Assembly: GCA_041660925.1 (NCBI GenBank)
Contig: JBAZVI010000001.1
Location: 124,001-188,000 of the forward strand
DNA length: 64,000 nucleotides
Reading direction: 5' to 3'
Origin: Elusimicrobiota bacterium
Lineage (GTDB): Bacteria > Elusimicrobiota > Elusimicrobia > UBA1565
Within the stretch, counting starts at the first letter, position 1. The number at the start of each line of letters is the position of its first letter. This document shows, in pieces, positions 35,264 through 43,079 of the stretch. A program made the position numbers and the translations under genes. The notes beneath the pieces were generated by a model. The model was not told the origin of the DNA, did no database searches, and was given only the letters and a program-made list of their open reading frames with translations.

Positions 35264-35269
35264 TATCAT
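35264..35269 (+). promoter_or_regulatory. -10 hexamer for leaderless start at 35277
   Basis: TATCAT, seven bases, ATG. Confidence 0.45.
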
Positions 35270-35276
35270 GGTCTCG

Positions 35277-36506
35277 ATGAAGCCCACCGTCGTCGTGGTC
35301 GGAGGAGGAGCGTCCGGGCTCGCGGCGGCCGTCACGGCCGCGCGCGCCGGCGCGAAGGTCGTCCTGCTCGAGAAGGGCAAGGCCCTCGGCCGCAAGATCC
35401 TCGCCAGCGGCGGCGGCCGCTGCAACCTCTTCCACCGCGACCCCCGGCCCGAACGCTATCACGGCGGAGACCCCGCCTTCGTCCGGACCGTGCTCGCCGC
35501 CTTCGGCGCCGCCGACGCCCGCGCCTTCTTCGAGGGACTCGGCCTCCTGCTCATGGAGGAGCCCGACGGGCGCGTCTTCCCGCGCTGCGGCAAGTCCCGC
35601 GCCGTCGTGGACGTGCTCCAGTCGGCGGCCAACGAGCTCGGCGTCGACGTGCGCCTCGAGACCGGCGTCGCCGGCTTCGAGCGCGCCGCCGCGGACTTCC
35701 TCGTGAGACTCGACGACGGCCAGGCGGTGGGCGCCGGACGCGTCCTCCTCTGCTGCGGCGCCCCCTCCTATCCCCAGCTCGGCGGCTCGCGCTCCGGCCT
35801 CGAGCTCGCGCGCGCTCTCGGCCACTCCTTCGTGGAACCCACCCCCGCGCTCGTCCCCCTCCTCGTGCGCGAAGGCTGGATCCGCAAGCTCGAGGGGACC
35901 CGCGTGGAGGCCGTCCTGCGCGCCGAGGCGCGCGGCCGCGTCCTCGCCCAGGCCCGCGGAGAGCTCCTCTTCACCGCCTACGGCCTTTCCGGCCCCGCGG
36001 CGCTCGACGTCAGCCGCGAGGCCCTGCGCGCGCTGGCCGCGGGACCCGTCGCCTGCGCCGTGGACCTCTTCCCCGAGACGCCGGAGGACGCGTTCCTCGG
36101 CTCCCTGCGTGAGCGGGCCGCACGCTTCCCCGCGCGCTCGCTCAAGGGCCTCCTGGTCGGCATGCTCCCCGAGAGCGTGCCGGACGTGTTCCTCGAGCGC
36201 AACGGCTTCGACCGCCACGCGGCGGTCTCCTCGCTCGAGAAAGGACGCCTCGAGGCGCTCGGCCGGGCGCTGAAGGGCTGGCGCTTCGAGCTCGCGGGCG
36301 CACGGCCATGGGAAGACGCGATGGTGAGCGCCGGAGGGGTCCGCCTCGAAGAGGTCCGCCCCGAGACGCTCGAGTCCCGCAAGGTCCCGGGCCTCCATCT
36401 CGCCGGAGAGCTGCTGGACGTGGACGGCGACAGCGGCGGCTTCAACCTGCACTTCGCCTGGGCCACCGGCATCCTCGCCGCCCGCGCCGCCGTCCCCTCC
36501 AGATAG
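35277..36506 (+). CDS. HI0933/BaiN-family flavoprotein oxidoreductase
   Basis: A 409-residue FAD protein. The Rossmann start is TVVVVGGGASGLAAAVTAA, followed by VVLLEKGKALGRKILASGGG and RCNLFH, which are signatures of the HI0933/YhiN family. Further marks are GRVFPRCGKS, GAPSYPQLGGS, FTAYGLSGPAALDVS and the C-terminal FAD contact GELLDVDGDSGGFNLHFAWATG. Some members reduce steroid or quinone-like substrates; the one here is unknown. The start at 35277 is favoured by the upstream hexamer; ATG 35268 is the alternative. Confidence 0.85.
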   Translation: MKPTVVVVGGGASGLAAAVTAARAGAKVVLLEKGKALGRKILASGGGRCNLFHRDPRPERYHGGDPAFVRTVLAAFGAADARAFFEGLGLLLMEEPDGRVFPRCGKSRAVVDVLQSAANELGVDVRLETGVAGFERAAADFLVRLDDGQAVGAGRVLLCCGAPSYPQLGGSRSGLELARALGHSFVEPTPALVPLLVREGWIRKLEGTRVEAVLRAEARGRVLAQARGELLFTAYGLSGPAALDVSREALRALAAGPVACAVDLFPETPEDAFLGSLRERAARFPARSLKGLLVGMLPESVPDVFLERNGFDRHAAVSSLEKGRLEALGRALKGWRFELAGARPWEDAMVSAGGVRLEEVRPETLESRKVPGLHLAGELLDVDGDSGGFNLHFAWATGILAARAAVPSR

Positions 36507-36529
36507 TGCGATACCTCGTTCCCCAGAAC

Positions 36530-36567
36530 CAGGTATGCGCAAACCAGGTTCTAAATAAACTGGTTTA
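36530..36567. other. AT-rich nested hairpins downstream of the flavoprotein gene
   Basis: AAACCAG/CTGGTTT and GAACC/GGTTC stems overlap in the 77-base gap between convergent genes and are followed by TTAAAAC. Probably a terminator region. Confidence 0.4.
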
Positions 36568-36583
36568 AAACGAATATAACGGC

Positions 36584-37156
36584 TTATTTGGAGGGAATAA
36601 GCGCGGCGGCTTCAGCGGCGCTTAAAAAGCGCCATTCGCCGGACGGGATGTCCAGCTTCAGGTCGCCGATCGCGATGCGCTTGAGCTCGAGGACTTTCAG
36701 AGGGGTGCCGAACTTGGGGTCCTTCATCGCGCCGAAGAGGCGGCGGATGTGGCGGTTCTTCCCCTCGTCCAGGACGACCTTGAGCCGCGTCTTCGGGCCC
36801 GCTCCGCCCATACGCTCGACCGAGAGCGCGCGGCACAGACCTTCGGGGGTCTCGACGCCCTGGAGGGCCAGCGCGAGGTGCTCGTCGGTGACCATCCCGC
36901 GCACCCAGACCTCGTAGGTCTTGCGCAGCGTCCCGGGCCGGGTGAGCGCGTCGACGTCGACGCCGCCCTTCGAGAAGAGCAGGAGCCCCTTCGAGTCCAT
37001 GTCGAGCCGGCCGACGGGCATCCAGCCCTCGCGGCGCGCCCAGTCGGGGAGGCAGTCGTAGACGGTGCGGCGCCCTTTCTCGTCGGAGGTCGTGACGACG
37101 CAGCCCTTCGGCTTGTGGAGCATGAGCAGCGTCGCGGAGGAGGGATGTTCGGCCAT
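36584..37156 (-). CDS. rRNA/tRNA pseudouridine synthase (RsuA/RluE family)
   Basis: A 190-residue enzyme without an S4 domain, like RluE. The active Asp is in VGRLDMDSKGLLLFS (~residue 53). The N-terminal LMLHKPKGCVVTTSDEKGRRTVYD and the C-terminal EGKNRHIRRLFGAM are characteristic. It isomerises uridine in rRNA; the target site cannot be told. TAGAAT lies 17 nt before the ATG. Confidence 0.9.
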   Translation of the reverse strand: MAEHPSSATLLMLHKPKGCVVTTSDEKGRRTVYDCLPDWARREGWMPVGRLDMDSKGLLLFSKGGVDVDALTRPGTLRKTYEVWVRGMVTDEHLALALQGVETPEGLCRALSVERMGGAGPKTRLKVVLDEGKNRHIRRLFGAMKDPKFGTPLKVLELKRIAIGDLKLDIPSGEWRFLSAAEAAALIPSK

Positions 37157-37211
37157 GGGGGAGCCGACAAGGATTCTAGCGCTTATTCGCGCCGCCGCGC
37201 CCCCGGAGCGC

Positions 37212-37379
37212 TCAGAGATCCGGCTTCGGCATCCAGCTGGGGATGCGGCGCAGCAGCAGGCGGAGCGCGAACGAGAGCAGGACGGCTCCGCCGACGAGCA
37301 GGAACGCGGCGCAGACGTTGCGGAGCTCGTTCCCGCATGCGAACGATTGCGATGCGATGCTGATAGCCAGGGTGCCCAT
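37212..37379 (-). CDS. 55-residue single-span membrane protein under riboswitch control
   Basis: A short protein with GGAAGGAG ~6 nt before the ATG. One transmembrane helix (NVCAAFLLVGGAVLLSFALRLLL) is flanked by a short N-terminal region with two Cys and a basic/Trp C-terminus (RRIPSWMPKPDL). No family recognised. A GEMM aptamer and a terminator-like hairpin lie between 160 and 235 bases upstream on the same strand, with no other gene in between. So its expression is probably set by c-di-GMP or a related dinucleotide. Confidence 0.6.
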   Translation of the reverse strand: MGTLAISIASQSFACGNELRNVCAAFLLVGGAVLLSFALRLLLRRIPSWMPKPDL

Positions 37380-37452
37380 CTCAGTCTCCTTCCCCACTTC
37401 CAACAGCCGTGATCGACGAACGCCCGCGAACTCGCCGCCCGGAAACGGAAAA

Positions 37453-37479
37453 CCCGCCACGGCGAATGCGGCCGCCGGG
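37453..37479 (-). terminator. attenuator-like hairpin after the GEMM aptamer
   Basis: Minus strand CCCGGCGGC ... GCCGTGGCGGG followed by TTTT. Position suits the expression platform of the riboswitch. Confidence 0.4.
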
Positions 37480-37536
37480 ACGGGCGACAAGGTTGCGCTG
37501 CGGCACGGTTCCACGTGCCTTCGACTCGACTGTCAT

Positions 37537-37614
37537 GTTCGGCGGCCGGACGCCCCCACGCCGGGGGTCCTGGCTTTGCGCCCCCGCCTTGCGGCGGGTT
37601 TGCCTTTATCGCCC
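37537..37614 (-). promoter_or_regulatory. GEMM-I (cyclic-di-GMP class I) riboswitch aptamer
   Basis: On the minus strand the order of conserved blocks is AAAGGCAAACC, a CCGCC-GCAA-GGCGG hairpin with a GNRA loop, GGGCGCAAAGCC, a GGACCCCC...GGGGGCGTCC hairpin, then GGCCGCCGAA, which closes P1 with the 5' GGCG. These are the diagnostic parts of the GEMM aptamer: the tetraloop, its docking partner and the ligand-binding junction. c-di-GMP is the usual ligand; a cGAMP-type variant cannot be excluded by eye. Confidence 0.8.
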
Positions 37615-37679
37615 TTCCGCGCCCTCACGAGCCGCGGAAGAGAGCCTACACCCTCAGTATGCTCGGATCCCCCGGAAGT

Positions 37680-37703
37680 GCCATGTGACTAAAGTCACAT
37701 GGC
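37680..37703 (-). terminator. hairpin after the AGCS symporter gene
   Basis: GCCATGTGAC, loop TAAA, GTCACATGGC; 10-bp perfect stem directly past the stop codon. No U-tract. Confidence 0.5.
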
Positions 37704-37707
37704 GCAC

Positions 37708-39024
37708 TCAGCCGAGATGCTCTTTGGTCTCGGCGGCGGCGACCTTGGCCAGCAGGAGGAGGGCGACGAGGTTGGGCACGGCCATGAGGCCGTTGAAGAC
37801 GTCGGCGAAGTCCCAGACCGCCTTCAGCGAGGTGACCGAGCCGAGCATGACCGCGGCGACCCAGGCCCAGCGGTAGGGCAGCGCGGAGCGGGCGCCGAAG
37901 AGGTACTCGGCCGCCTTCTCGCCGTAGTACTCCCAGCCCAGGATGGTGGAGAAGACGAAGGTCAGCAGGCCGACGCTGAGGATGAGCGGGCCGACGACGG
38001 GGATGCCCTCGAAGGCCGCCTTCGTGAGCGCCGCGCCCTTGAGCCCCCCCTGCCACGCGCCCGAGTTGACCACGACGAGGCCGGTCATGAGGCAGACGAC
38101 GACGGTGTCCCAGAAGGTCCCGGTCGAGGAGACCAGCGCCTGCCGCACGGGATTGCGCGTCTGGGCCGCCGCGGCCACGATGGGCGCCGAACCGAGGCCC
38201 GACTCGTTGGAGAAGAGCCCGCGCGCGACGCCGTAGCGCAGGGCCTCCCGGACGCCCGCGCCGAGGAAGCCGCCCACGGCCGCCTGCCCGGTGAACGCGG
38301 TCTTCAGGATGAGCGCGACCGTGTCGGGCAGGGTGCGCCAGCCGACGGCGAGGAGGATCACGCAGCCGAGCACGTAGAAGATCGCCATGAAGGGGACGAG
38401 GAGCTCGCAGGTCCGGGCGATGGACTTGATGCCGCCGAGGATGACGACGGCGGTCAGGACCGTCATGACCGCGCCGGAGATCCACGGGGAGAGGCCGATC
38501 GACTCCTTGAGCATCGCGGCGATGGAGTTGGCCTGGACCATGTTGCCGATGCCGAAGGCGGCGACGGCGGTGAAGACGGCGAAGAGGATGCCGAGCCAGC
38601 GCAGGCCGAGCCCCCGCTCCAGCGCGTACATGGGGCCGCCGCACATCTCGCCCTTCGCGTTCTGGACGCGGTACTTCACCGCGAGGAGGGCCTCCGTATA
38701 CTTGGTGGCGATGCCGAAAACGCCGGTCAGCCACATCCAGAGCACCGCGCCGGGCCCGCCGGCGGCGACCGCGGTGGCGACGCCGACGATGTTGCCGGTG
38801 CCGATGGTGGCGGCCAGGGCGGTCATGAGCGCGCCGAACTGGCTCACGTCGCCCTCCCCCTCCTTCTCCCGCGAGAAGGAGATGCGGATGGCCGTGAAGA
38901 GGTGCTTCTGCACGAAGCCGAGCCGGACGGTGAGGAAGAGGTGGGTGCCGCAGAGGAGGATCAGGAGCGGCGGTCCCCAGACCCAGCCGCTGACGGTGGA
39001 GAGCAGGGCTTCGATGGCGTTCAT
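37708..39024 (-). CDS. sodium:alanine (AGCS family) symporter
   Basis: A 438-residue integral membrane protein with about 10-11 helices. Family signature blocks: ATIGTGNIVGVATAVAAGGPGAVLWMW (unwound helix that binds Na+ and the amino acid), KYTEALLAVKYR, GGPMYALERGLG, FSNESGLGSAPI and GTFWDTVVVC. It imports small neutral amino acids such as alanine or glycine with sodium. Divergently oriented from the next gene with a palindrome in the short gap. Confidence 0.9.
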   Translation of the reverse strand: MNAIEALLSTVSGWVWGPPLLILLCGTHLFLTVRLGFVQKHLFTAIRISFSREKEGEGDVSQFGALMTALAATIGTGNIVGVATAVAAGGPGAVLWMWLTGVFGIATKYTEALLAVKYRVQNAKGEMCGGPMYALERGLGLRWLGILFAVFTAVAAFGIGNMVQANSIAAMLKESIGLSPWISGAVMTVLTAVVILGGIKSIARTCELLVPFMAIFYVLGCVILLAVGWRTLPDTVALILKTAFTGQAAVGGFLGAGVREALRYGVARGLFSNESGLGSAPIVAAAAQTRNPVRQALVSSTGTFWDTVVVCLMTGLVVVNSGAWQGGLKGAALTKAAFEGIPVVGPLILSVGLLTFVFSTILGWEYYGEKAAEYLFGARSALPYRWAWVAAVMLGSVTSLKAVWDFADVFNGLMAVPNLVALLLLAKVAAAETKEHLG

Positions 39025-39036
39025 GGCGGGGATTGA

Positions 39037-39052
39037 ACCACATTTCTGTGGT
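39037..39052. promoter_or_regulatory. palindrome in divergent promoter region
   Basis: ACCACA-TTTC-TGTGGT lies centrally in the 39-base gap between two divergent genes and abuts the TAACAT hexamer of the rightward gene. Candidate operator. Confidence 0.4.
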
Positions 39053-39057
39053 AACAT
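39052..39057 (+). promoter_or_regulatory. -10 hexamer for leaderless start at 39064
   Basis: TAACAT, six bases, ATG. Confidence 0.5.
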
Positions 39058-39063
39058 TCCCTC

Positions 39064-39555
39064 ATGAAGGCGCTGCTCTTCCTGCTCTTCGTGCCGTGGA
39101 TGCTCTTCGACCTCGTCGGGGCGCTCGTCGTCCACTCCCCCCTTCTGGGCTTCCTCGCCCTCGCCGCCCTCGCCGCCCTCGCCTGGGCCGGCGTGCGGCT
39201 CTGGAAGGACGAGCGCCTCCCGCGCCTCGCGCGCCGTCTCGCGCTCGCGGCGGGAGCCCTTTTCGCCCTCGCCCTCTGTGCGAGCATCCTCTTCGTCTTC
39301 GTCACCGCCTCGATGATCGGCTGGGAGGACTGGCATCACTCCGGGGCCGGGACCTCCCCCGGGATGAGCGTCGCCGAGGCGCGCGCCGCCATGGGACGCC
39401 GCGCACGCATCGAGGAGACGGGCGTCGCCTCCGACCTGCTGCTCTACCCGCGGGGCCTCGCGTCCCTCCACCTCGGGATGATGGACGTCTACGGCGTCCA
39501 CCTCTCGACCGCCCCCGACGGGAAGCTCACCGCCGTCTACCCCTGGAAAGACTGA
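39064..39555 (+). CDS. small membrane protein of unknown function
   Basis: A 163-residue protein. There are about three hydrophobic segments in the first ~85 residues (ALLFLLFVPWMLFDLVGALVV; GFLALAALAALAWAG; LALAAGALFALALCASILFVFV). A soluble ~75-residue C-terminal domain (GMSVAEARAAMGRRARIEETG...GKLTAVYPWKD) follows. No family recognised. Start supported by a leaderless-type hexamer. Confidence 0.65.
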   Translation: MKALLFLLFVPWMLFDLVGALVVHSPLLGFLALAALAALAWAGVRLWKDERLPRLARRLALAAGALFALALCASILFVFVTASMIGWEDWHHSGAGTSPGMSVAEARAAMGRRARIEETGVASDLLLYPRGLASLHLGMMDVYGVHLSTAPDGKLTAVYPWKD

Positions 39556-39603
39556 GCGGACGCGCCCTTTCGAGCGCGTCCGCTCTCCGATGCTCCGCGC
39601 GAC

Positions 39604-41265
39604 TTACGCGGCGACCGGCTTGAGCATATCCTCCAGGTCCTTCTCCGGCGTACCGATGGCCTTGAGGCCGAAGGTGTCCACGAGGACCTTCAGCACCCCG
39701 GGCCCGACGAAGGCCGGAAGCGTCGGCCCGAGCCGGATGTCCTTGACCCCGAGATGGAGCAGGGTGAGCAGGATGGCGACGGCCTTCTGCTCGTACCAGC
39801 TGAGCACCAGCGAGAGCGGCAGGTCGTTGACGCCGCACTTGAAGGCCCCGGCGAGCGCCAGCGCGATCTGGATGGCGGAATAGGCGTCGTTGCACTGCCC
39901 GATGTCGAGCAGGCGCGGGATGCCGCCGATGTCGCCGAAGTCCAGCTTGTTGAAGCGGTACTTGCCGCAGGCCAGCGTCATGATCACGCAGTCCTTCGGC
40001 ACGGCCTCGGCGAGCTCGGTGTAGTAGTCGCGGCCGGGCTTCGCCCCGTCGCACCCGCCGATGAGGAAGAAGCGGCGGATCTTGCCCGCCTTCACGGCGT
40101 CGATGACCTTGTCCGCGACGCCCAGCACCGCGTTGCGGCCGAAGCCGACGGTGATGTGCTTGGGCTCCTCGTCCTCGGGGAAGCCCGGCGCCTCGAGCGC
40201 GGCCTCGATGACCGGGGAGAAGTCCCCGTCGGTGATGTGCCGCACGCCCGGCCAGCCCACGAGGCCGGAAGTGAAGATGCGGCCGACGTAGCCCTCGGGG
40301 TTCTGGATGCAGTTGGTGGTCATGAGGATCGCGCCGGGGAACTCCGCGAACTCCTCGCGCTGGTCCTGCCAGGCCCCGCCGTAGTTGCCGACGAGGTGCT
40401 TGTACTTCTTGAGGCCCGGATAGGCGAGCGCAGGCAGCATCTCGCCGTGGGTGTAGACGTTGAGTCCCCGTCCCTCGGTCTGCTTGAGCAGGAGCTCGAG
40501 GTCCTTGAGGTCGTGCCCGGAGACGAGGATGCACTTGCCCTTCACCGGAGTGACGCGCGCCTGGGTCGGTTCGGGATGTCCGTAGGAGCCCGTGTTCGCG
40601 CCGTCGAGCAGCTCCATGACCTTGAAGTTCACCTCGCCCACCTTGAGCGCGAGCCCGGTCAGGGCGCCGGCGTCGGTCGGGTCGGAGGCGAGCGTGGAGA
40701 GCGTCTCGTGGACGAACGCGTAGACGGCCTCGTCCTCCTTGCCCAGCACGCGGGCGTGCTCGGCGTAGGCGGCCATGCCCTTGAGCCCGTACTTCGCGAG
40801 CTCCTGGAGCCCGGCGACGTCGGGGCCGTGGCGGCGGATGGAGCCCATGACGCTCGCCTCCGTGGACTGGTGGAGCAGCCCCTTGCGGTCGGCGGCGGGC
40901 TTCCACGCGGCGGGGCCCGTGAGGGTCTCCGGAGTCTTGCCGGCCTTGCGCGCGGCATCCTCATAGAGCCGTCGCGCCTTGTCCTTGAGCTCCGCGGCGC
41001 GGCGCACCCATTGCTCGATGCGCGCGGCGTCGAAGTTCACGTTGGTGACGGTGGTGAAGAGCGCCTCGACGACGAAGACGTCGAGCTCGCGGTCCTTCGC
41101 GCCCAAGAGCCGGGCGCGGTGCGCATACTGAGATATCCCCTTGCAGGCGTGCTCGAGCAGGTCCATGAGCACTCCGGTCTCCGGGTCCTTTCCGCAGTTG
41201 CTGAACTGCATGCAGCCGGCGCCGCCGCGCGTCCGCTGTTCGCACTGATAGCAGAACATCTCCAT
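39604..41265 (-). CDS. hcp: hybrid cluster protein (hydroxylamine/NO reductase)
   Basis: A 553-residue Hcp. The N-terminal cysteines for the cubane cluster are in MFCYQCEQRTRGGAGC...CGKD. The hybrid cluster ligands are in the blocks GLNVYTHGEMLPALAYPGL (His/Glu), IQNPEGYVGRIFTSG, GGCDGAKPGRDYY and LACGKYRFN. Hcp reduces nitric oxide or hydroxylamine and protects anaerobes from nitrosative stress. AAGGAGGAAGG precedes the start. The ferredoxin-type gene upstream and the Crp/Fnr gene before it fit the common hcp neighbourhood. Confidence 0.95.
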   Translation of the reverse strand: MEMFCYQCEQRTRGGAGCMQFSNCGKDPETGVLMDLLEHACKGISQYAHRARLLGAKDRELDVFVVEALFTTVTNVNFDAARIEQWVRRAAELKDKARRLYEDAARKAGKTPETLTGPAAWKPAADRKGLLHQSTEASVMGSIRRHGPDVAGLQELAKYGLKGMAAYAEHARVLGKEDEAVYAFVHETLSTLASDPTDAGALTGLALKVGEVNFKVMELLDGANTGSYGHPEPTQARVTPVKGKCILVSGHDLKDLELLLKQTEGRGLNVYTHGEMLPALAYPGLKKYKHLVGNYGGAWQDQREEFAEFPGAILMTTNCIQNPEGYVGRIFTSGLVGWPGVRHITDGDFSPVIEAALEAPGFPEDEEPKHITVGFGRNAVLGVADKVIDAVKAGKIRRFFLIGGCDGAKPGRDYYTELAEAVPKDCVIMTLACGKYRFNKLDFGDIGGIPRLLDIGQCNDAYSAIQIALALAGAFKCGVNDLPLSLVLSWYEQKAVAILLTLLHLGVKDIRLGPTLPAFVGPGVLKVLVDTFGLKAIGTPEKDLEDMLKPVAA

Positions 41266-41302
41266 TTTCCTTCCTCCTTTTATATCCGTCTCGATCTTTC
41301 AT

Positions 41303-41362
41303 CCCCCCTCTCCCGCCACGCCGGGAGAGGGGGCGGGGGTGAGGGGCTGGGGGGTGAGGGGG
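41303..41362. repeat. intergenic CCCCTCTCCC palindrome
   Basis: CCCCCTCTCCCG...CGGGAGAGGGGG stem plus G-rich tail, in the gap between ferredoxin and hcp; dispersed family. Confidence 0.6.
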
Positions 41363-41365
41363 CCG

Positions 41366-42238
41366 CTACAACGCCCTCTCACCAAGAACGGCCCCGCGCA
41401 CGCCCACCAGGACGCTGCGGACGGGGAGCTTCTTCCCGGACGCCGCGAGCGCCTGGAGCACGATGTGCTCCAAGCCCCCGCAGCAGGGCACTTCCATGCG
41501 CACGACGGTGACGGAGCGCACCTCGTTGTCCGCGAAGATGCGCGAGAGCTTCTCGACGTAGGCGTCGTTGTCGTCGAGCTTGGGGCAGGCCACGGCCAGC
41601 GTCTTCCCCCCGAGCAGGCGCTCGTGGAAGTCGGGCATGGCGAAGGGAACGCAGTCGGCCGCGAAGAGGAGGTCGGTCCCGTCCCAGAGCGGCCCGCCCT
41701 CGGGGAGCAGCGTCAGCTGCACCGGCCAATGTCCCAATCGTGAAGGCCGGGGCCCGGAGTCCGGGGCCCCGGCATTCACGATGAGGTTCTGCATGCGGGA
41801 GCCGGGGCAGCCGCCTCCCCCGTGCGGATGAGGGTGCGCATGGGCGTGCGCCGACTTCTTCTTGAAGGCATGGACCCCTTCGTCGGGCCCTAGCGGCGAA
41901 GGGACGGCGCGAGAGGAGGCCGACGCGCGCGCCGTCCCTTCGTCGGGCCCTAGCGGCGAAGGGACGGCGCGAGAGGAGGCCGACGCGCGCGCCGCAGCCG
42001 CTTCATCGTAGGCGTCGGCGGCGCGTTCCGTGACCGTGATGGCGCCGCGCGGGCACTCGCCGAGGCAGGCCCCGAGCCCGTCGCAGAGGTTGTCCGCGAG
42101 GAGCTTCGCCTTGCCGTCGACGATCTTGATGGCGCCCTCGGCGCAGCTCGGCACGCAGAGCCCGCAGCCGTCGCACTTCTCCTCGTCGATATGGACGATC
42201 TTGCGCGTGGTCTTCTTCATCGCCATGTCGCTGCTCAT
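41366..42238 (-). CDS. 4Fe-4S ferredoxin-type partner of Hcp with repeat/His-rich linker
   Basis: A 290-residue protein. Residues ~15-70 hold two 4Fe-4S motifs: CDGCGLCVPSCAEG and CDGLGACLGECPRGAI. Residues ~85-125 are two identical 20-residue copies of an Ala/Ser/Pro linker. Next is a His-rich stretch (AHAHAHPHPHGGGG) and a C-terminal domain with CPKLDDNDAYVEKL and VPCCGGLEHIV, as in ferredoxins next to hcp in many anaerobes. It probably donates electrons to Hcp. A Crp/Fnr dyad at 42273-42286 and CATACT 6 nt before this ATG set its promoter. Confidence 0.85.
   Translation of the reverse strand: MSSDMAMKKTTRKIVHIDEEKCDGCGLCVPSCAEGAIKIVDGKAKLLADNLCDGLGACLGECPRGAITVTERAADAYDEAAAARASASSRAVPSPLGPDEGTARASASSRAVPSPLGPDEGVHAFKKKSAHAHAHPHPHGGGGCPGSRMQNLIVNAGAPDSGPRPSRLGHWPVQLTLLPEGGPLWDGTDLLFAADCVPFAMPDFHERLLGGKTLAVACPKLDDNDAYVEKLSRIFADNEVRSVTVVRMEVPCCGGLEHIVLQALAASGKKLPVRSVLVGVRGAVLGERAL
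41881..41995 (-). repeat. exact 60-bp tandem duplication within the ferredoxin gene
   Basis: Two in-frame copies (41881-41940 and from 41941) code the same 20 residues. Each unit also holds a CCCTTCGTCGGGCCC/GCGAAGGG hairpin. The identity suggests a recent event or an assembly artefact. Confidence 0.8.
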
Positions 42239-42244
42239 GGGGAT

Positions 42245-42286
42245 AGTATGCCGCGAGGACGCAGCGGAGTCCTTGACTTAAGTCAG
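42245..42286 (-). promoter_or_regulatory. Crp/Fnr-type operator and promoter of the ferredoxin-hcp unit
   Basis: TTGAC-TTAA-GTCAG at 42273-42286 is a near-perfect TTGAC-N4-GTCAA dyad. CATACT at 42245-42250 (minus strand) would be the -10, putting the dyad centre about 40 bases before the transcript start, the class II activator position. The Crp/Fnr gene is the adjacent upstream gene. Confidence 0.6.
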
Positions 42287-42313
42287 CTCGCCTCTCCCGA
42301 CGGGAGAGGCGAG
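42287..42313. repeat. intergenic palindrome, perfect 13-bp arms
   Basis: CTCGCCTCTCCCG, A, CGGGAGAGGCGAG; dispersed family member adjoining the Fnr dyad. Confidence 0.65.
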
Positions 42314-42337
42314 GGGGCGTGCTTGCGGGAAGAGTTT

Positions 42338-42380
42338 CTGCTCTGCCTAACCGGAGCAGGAATCCCCTCTGGGGATTCCT
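42338..42380. repeat. double-hairpin motif (second copy)
   Basis: CTGCTC/GAGCAG stem followed by AGGAATCCCC/GGGGATTCCT stem (10 bp perfect). On the minus strand it shares TTAGGCARAGCA and the order of the two stems with 33063-33109. It lies at the 3' end of the Crp/Fnr gene. Confidence 0.5.
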
Positions 42381-42382
42381 GC

Positions 42383-43066
42383 TTAGCGGGAGAGCTTTTG
42401 GAGGAGGGCGGGGTCCTTGATAAGGATGGAGGCTCCGCGGACCTCAAGGGCGCCCGCAGCTTTAAGCTTCGCGAAGGCCCGGCTGAGGGTCTCCGGGATG
42501 GTCCCGATCTGCGCCGCGAGCTCCTTCTTGCTCTGGCGCAGCGTGAAGCGGGGACCGCCCGCGCGGCGGGACTCCGCGAGGAGGACGCCGGCCAGCCGGG
42601 CCGGGACGTCCTTGAGCGAGAGCTCCTCGATGAGCCGCACGAACTCCTGGAGCTTGGCGGACATCCCCGCGAGCATGCCCATGACCAGGTCCGGGTCCTC
42701 GGCGACGGAGCGGCGCAGGGCCTCGCTGGAGACGGCGAGGAGCAGGGAGTCCTCGAGAGCCGCGGCGAAGGCGGGATAGCCCCCGCGCGCCCACATCGCG
42801 GCCTCGCCGAGGGTGCGGCCCGGCCCGTAGAGATGCAGAGTCTGCTCGTCGCCCTTCGGGGAGATCTTATAGACCTTGACCCGGCCGTGGAGCACCGCGT
42901 AGAAGCGGTCGGCCCGCGCGCCGGCGGCGAAGAGGAGCTCCCCGGCCCGCGCGCGCCGCAGGGTGCAGCGCGCGAAGAAGCGGCGCAGGGCGGCGTCGCC
43001 GACCGCCGAGAACATCGGCGCGTCCTTGAGGGCGCGAAGGAACTTGGCGGAGGGGTCGGGCGTCAT
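42383..43066 (-). CDS. Crp/Fnr family transcriptional regulator
   Basis: A 227-residue regulator. The N-terminal cyclic-nucleotide-binding-like b-roll covers ~18-120 (GELLFAAGARADRFYAVLHGRVKVYKI, GRTLGEAAMW). The dimer helix (MLAGMSAKLQEFVRLIEEL) and the C-terminal HTH (FTLRQSKKELAAQIGTIPETLSRAFAKL) follow. No N-terminal FNR cysteine cluster is seen, so it is closer to the HcpR/DNR groups, which sense NO through haem or other means. It is next to the ferredoxin-hcp unit, whose promoter has a fitting dyad. It starts 13 bases after the giant gene upstream. Confidence 0.9.
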   Translation of the reverse strand: MTPDPSAKFLRALKDAPMFSAVGDAALRRFFARCTLRRARAGELLFAAGARADRFYAVLHGRVKVYKISPKGDEQTLHLYGPGRTLGEAAMWARGGYPAFAAALEDSLLLAVSSEALRRSVAEDPDLVMGMLAGMSAKLQEFVRLIEELSLKDVPARLAGVLLAESRRAGGPRFTLRQSKKELAAQIGTIPETLSRAFAKLKAAGALEVRGASILIKDPALLQKLSR

Positions 43067-43079
43067 CGTGAAGAAGCGC

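Noticed and set aside
41881..41995. 60-bp direct repeats as CRISPR or recombination site
   Set aside because: Only two copies, in frame within the ferredoxin gene.
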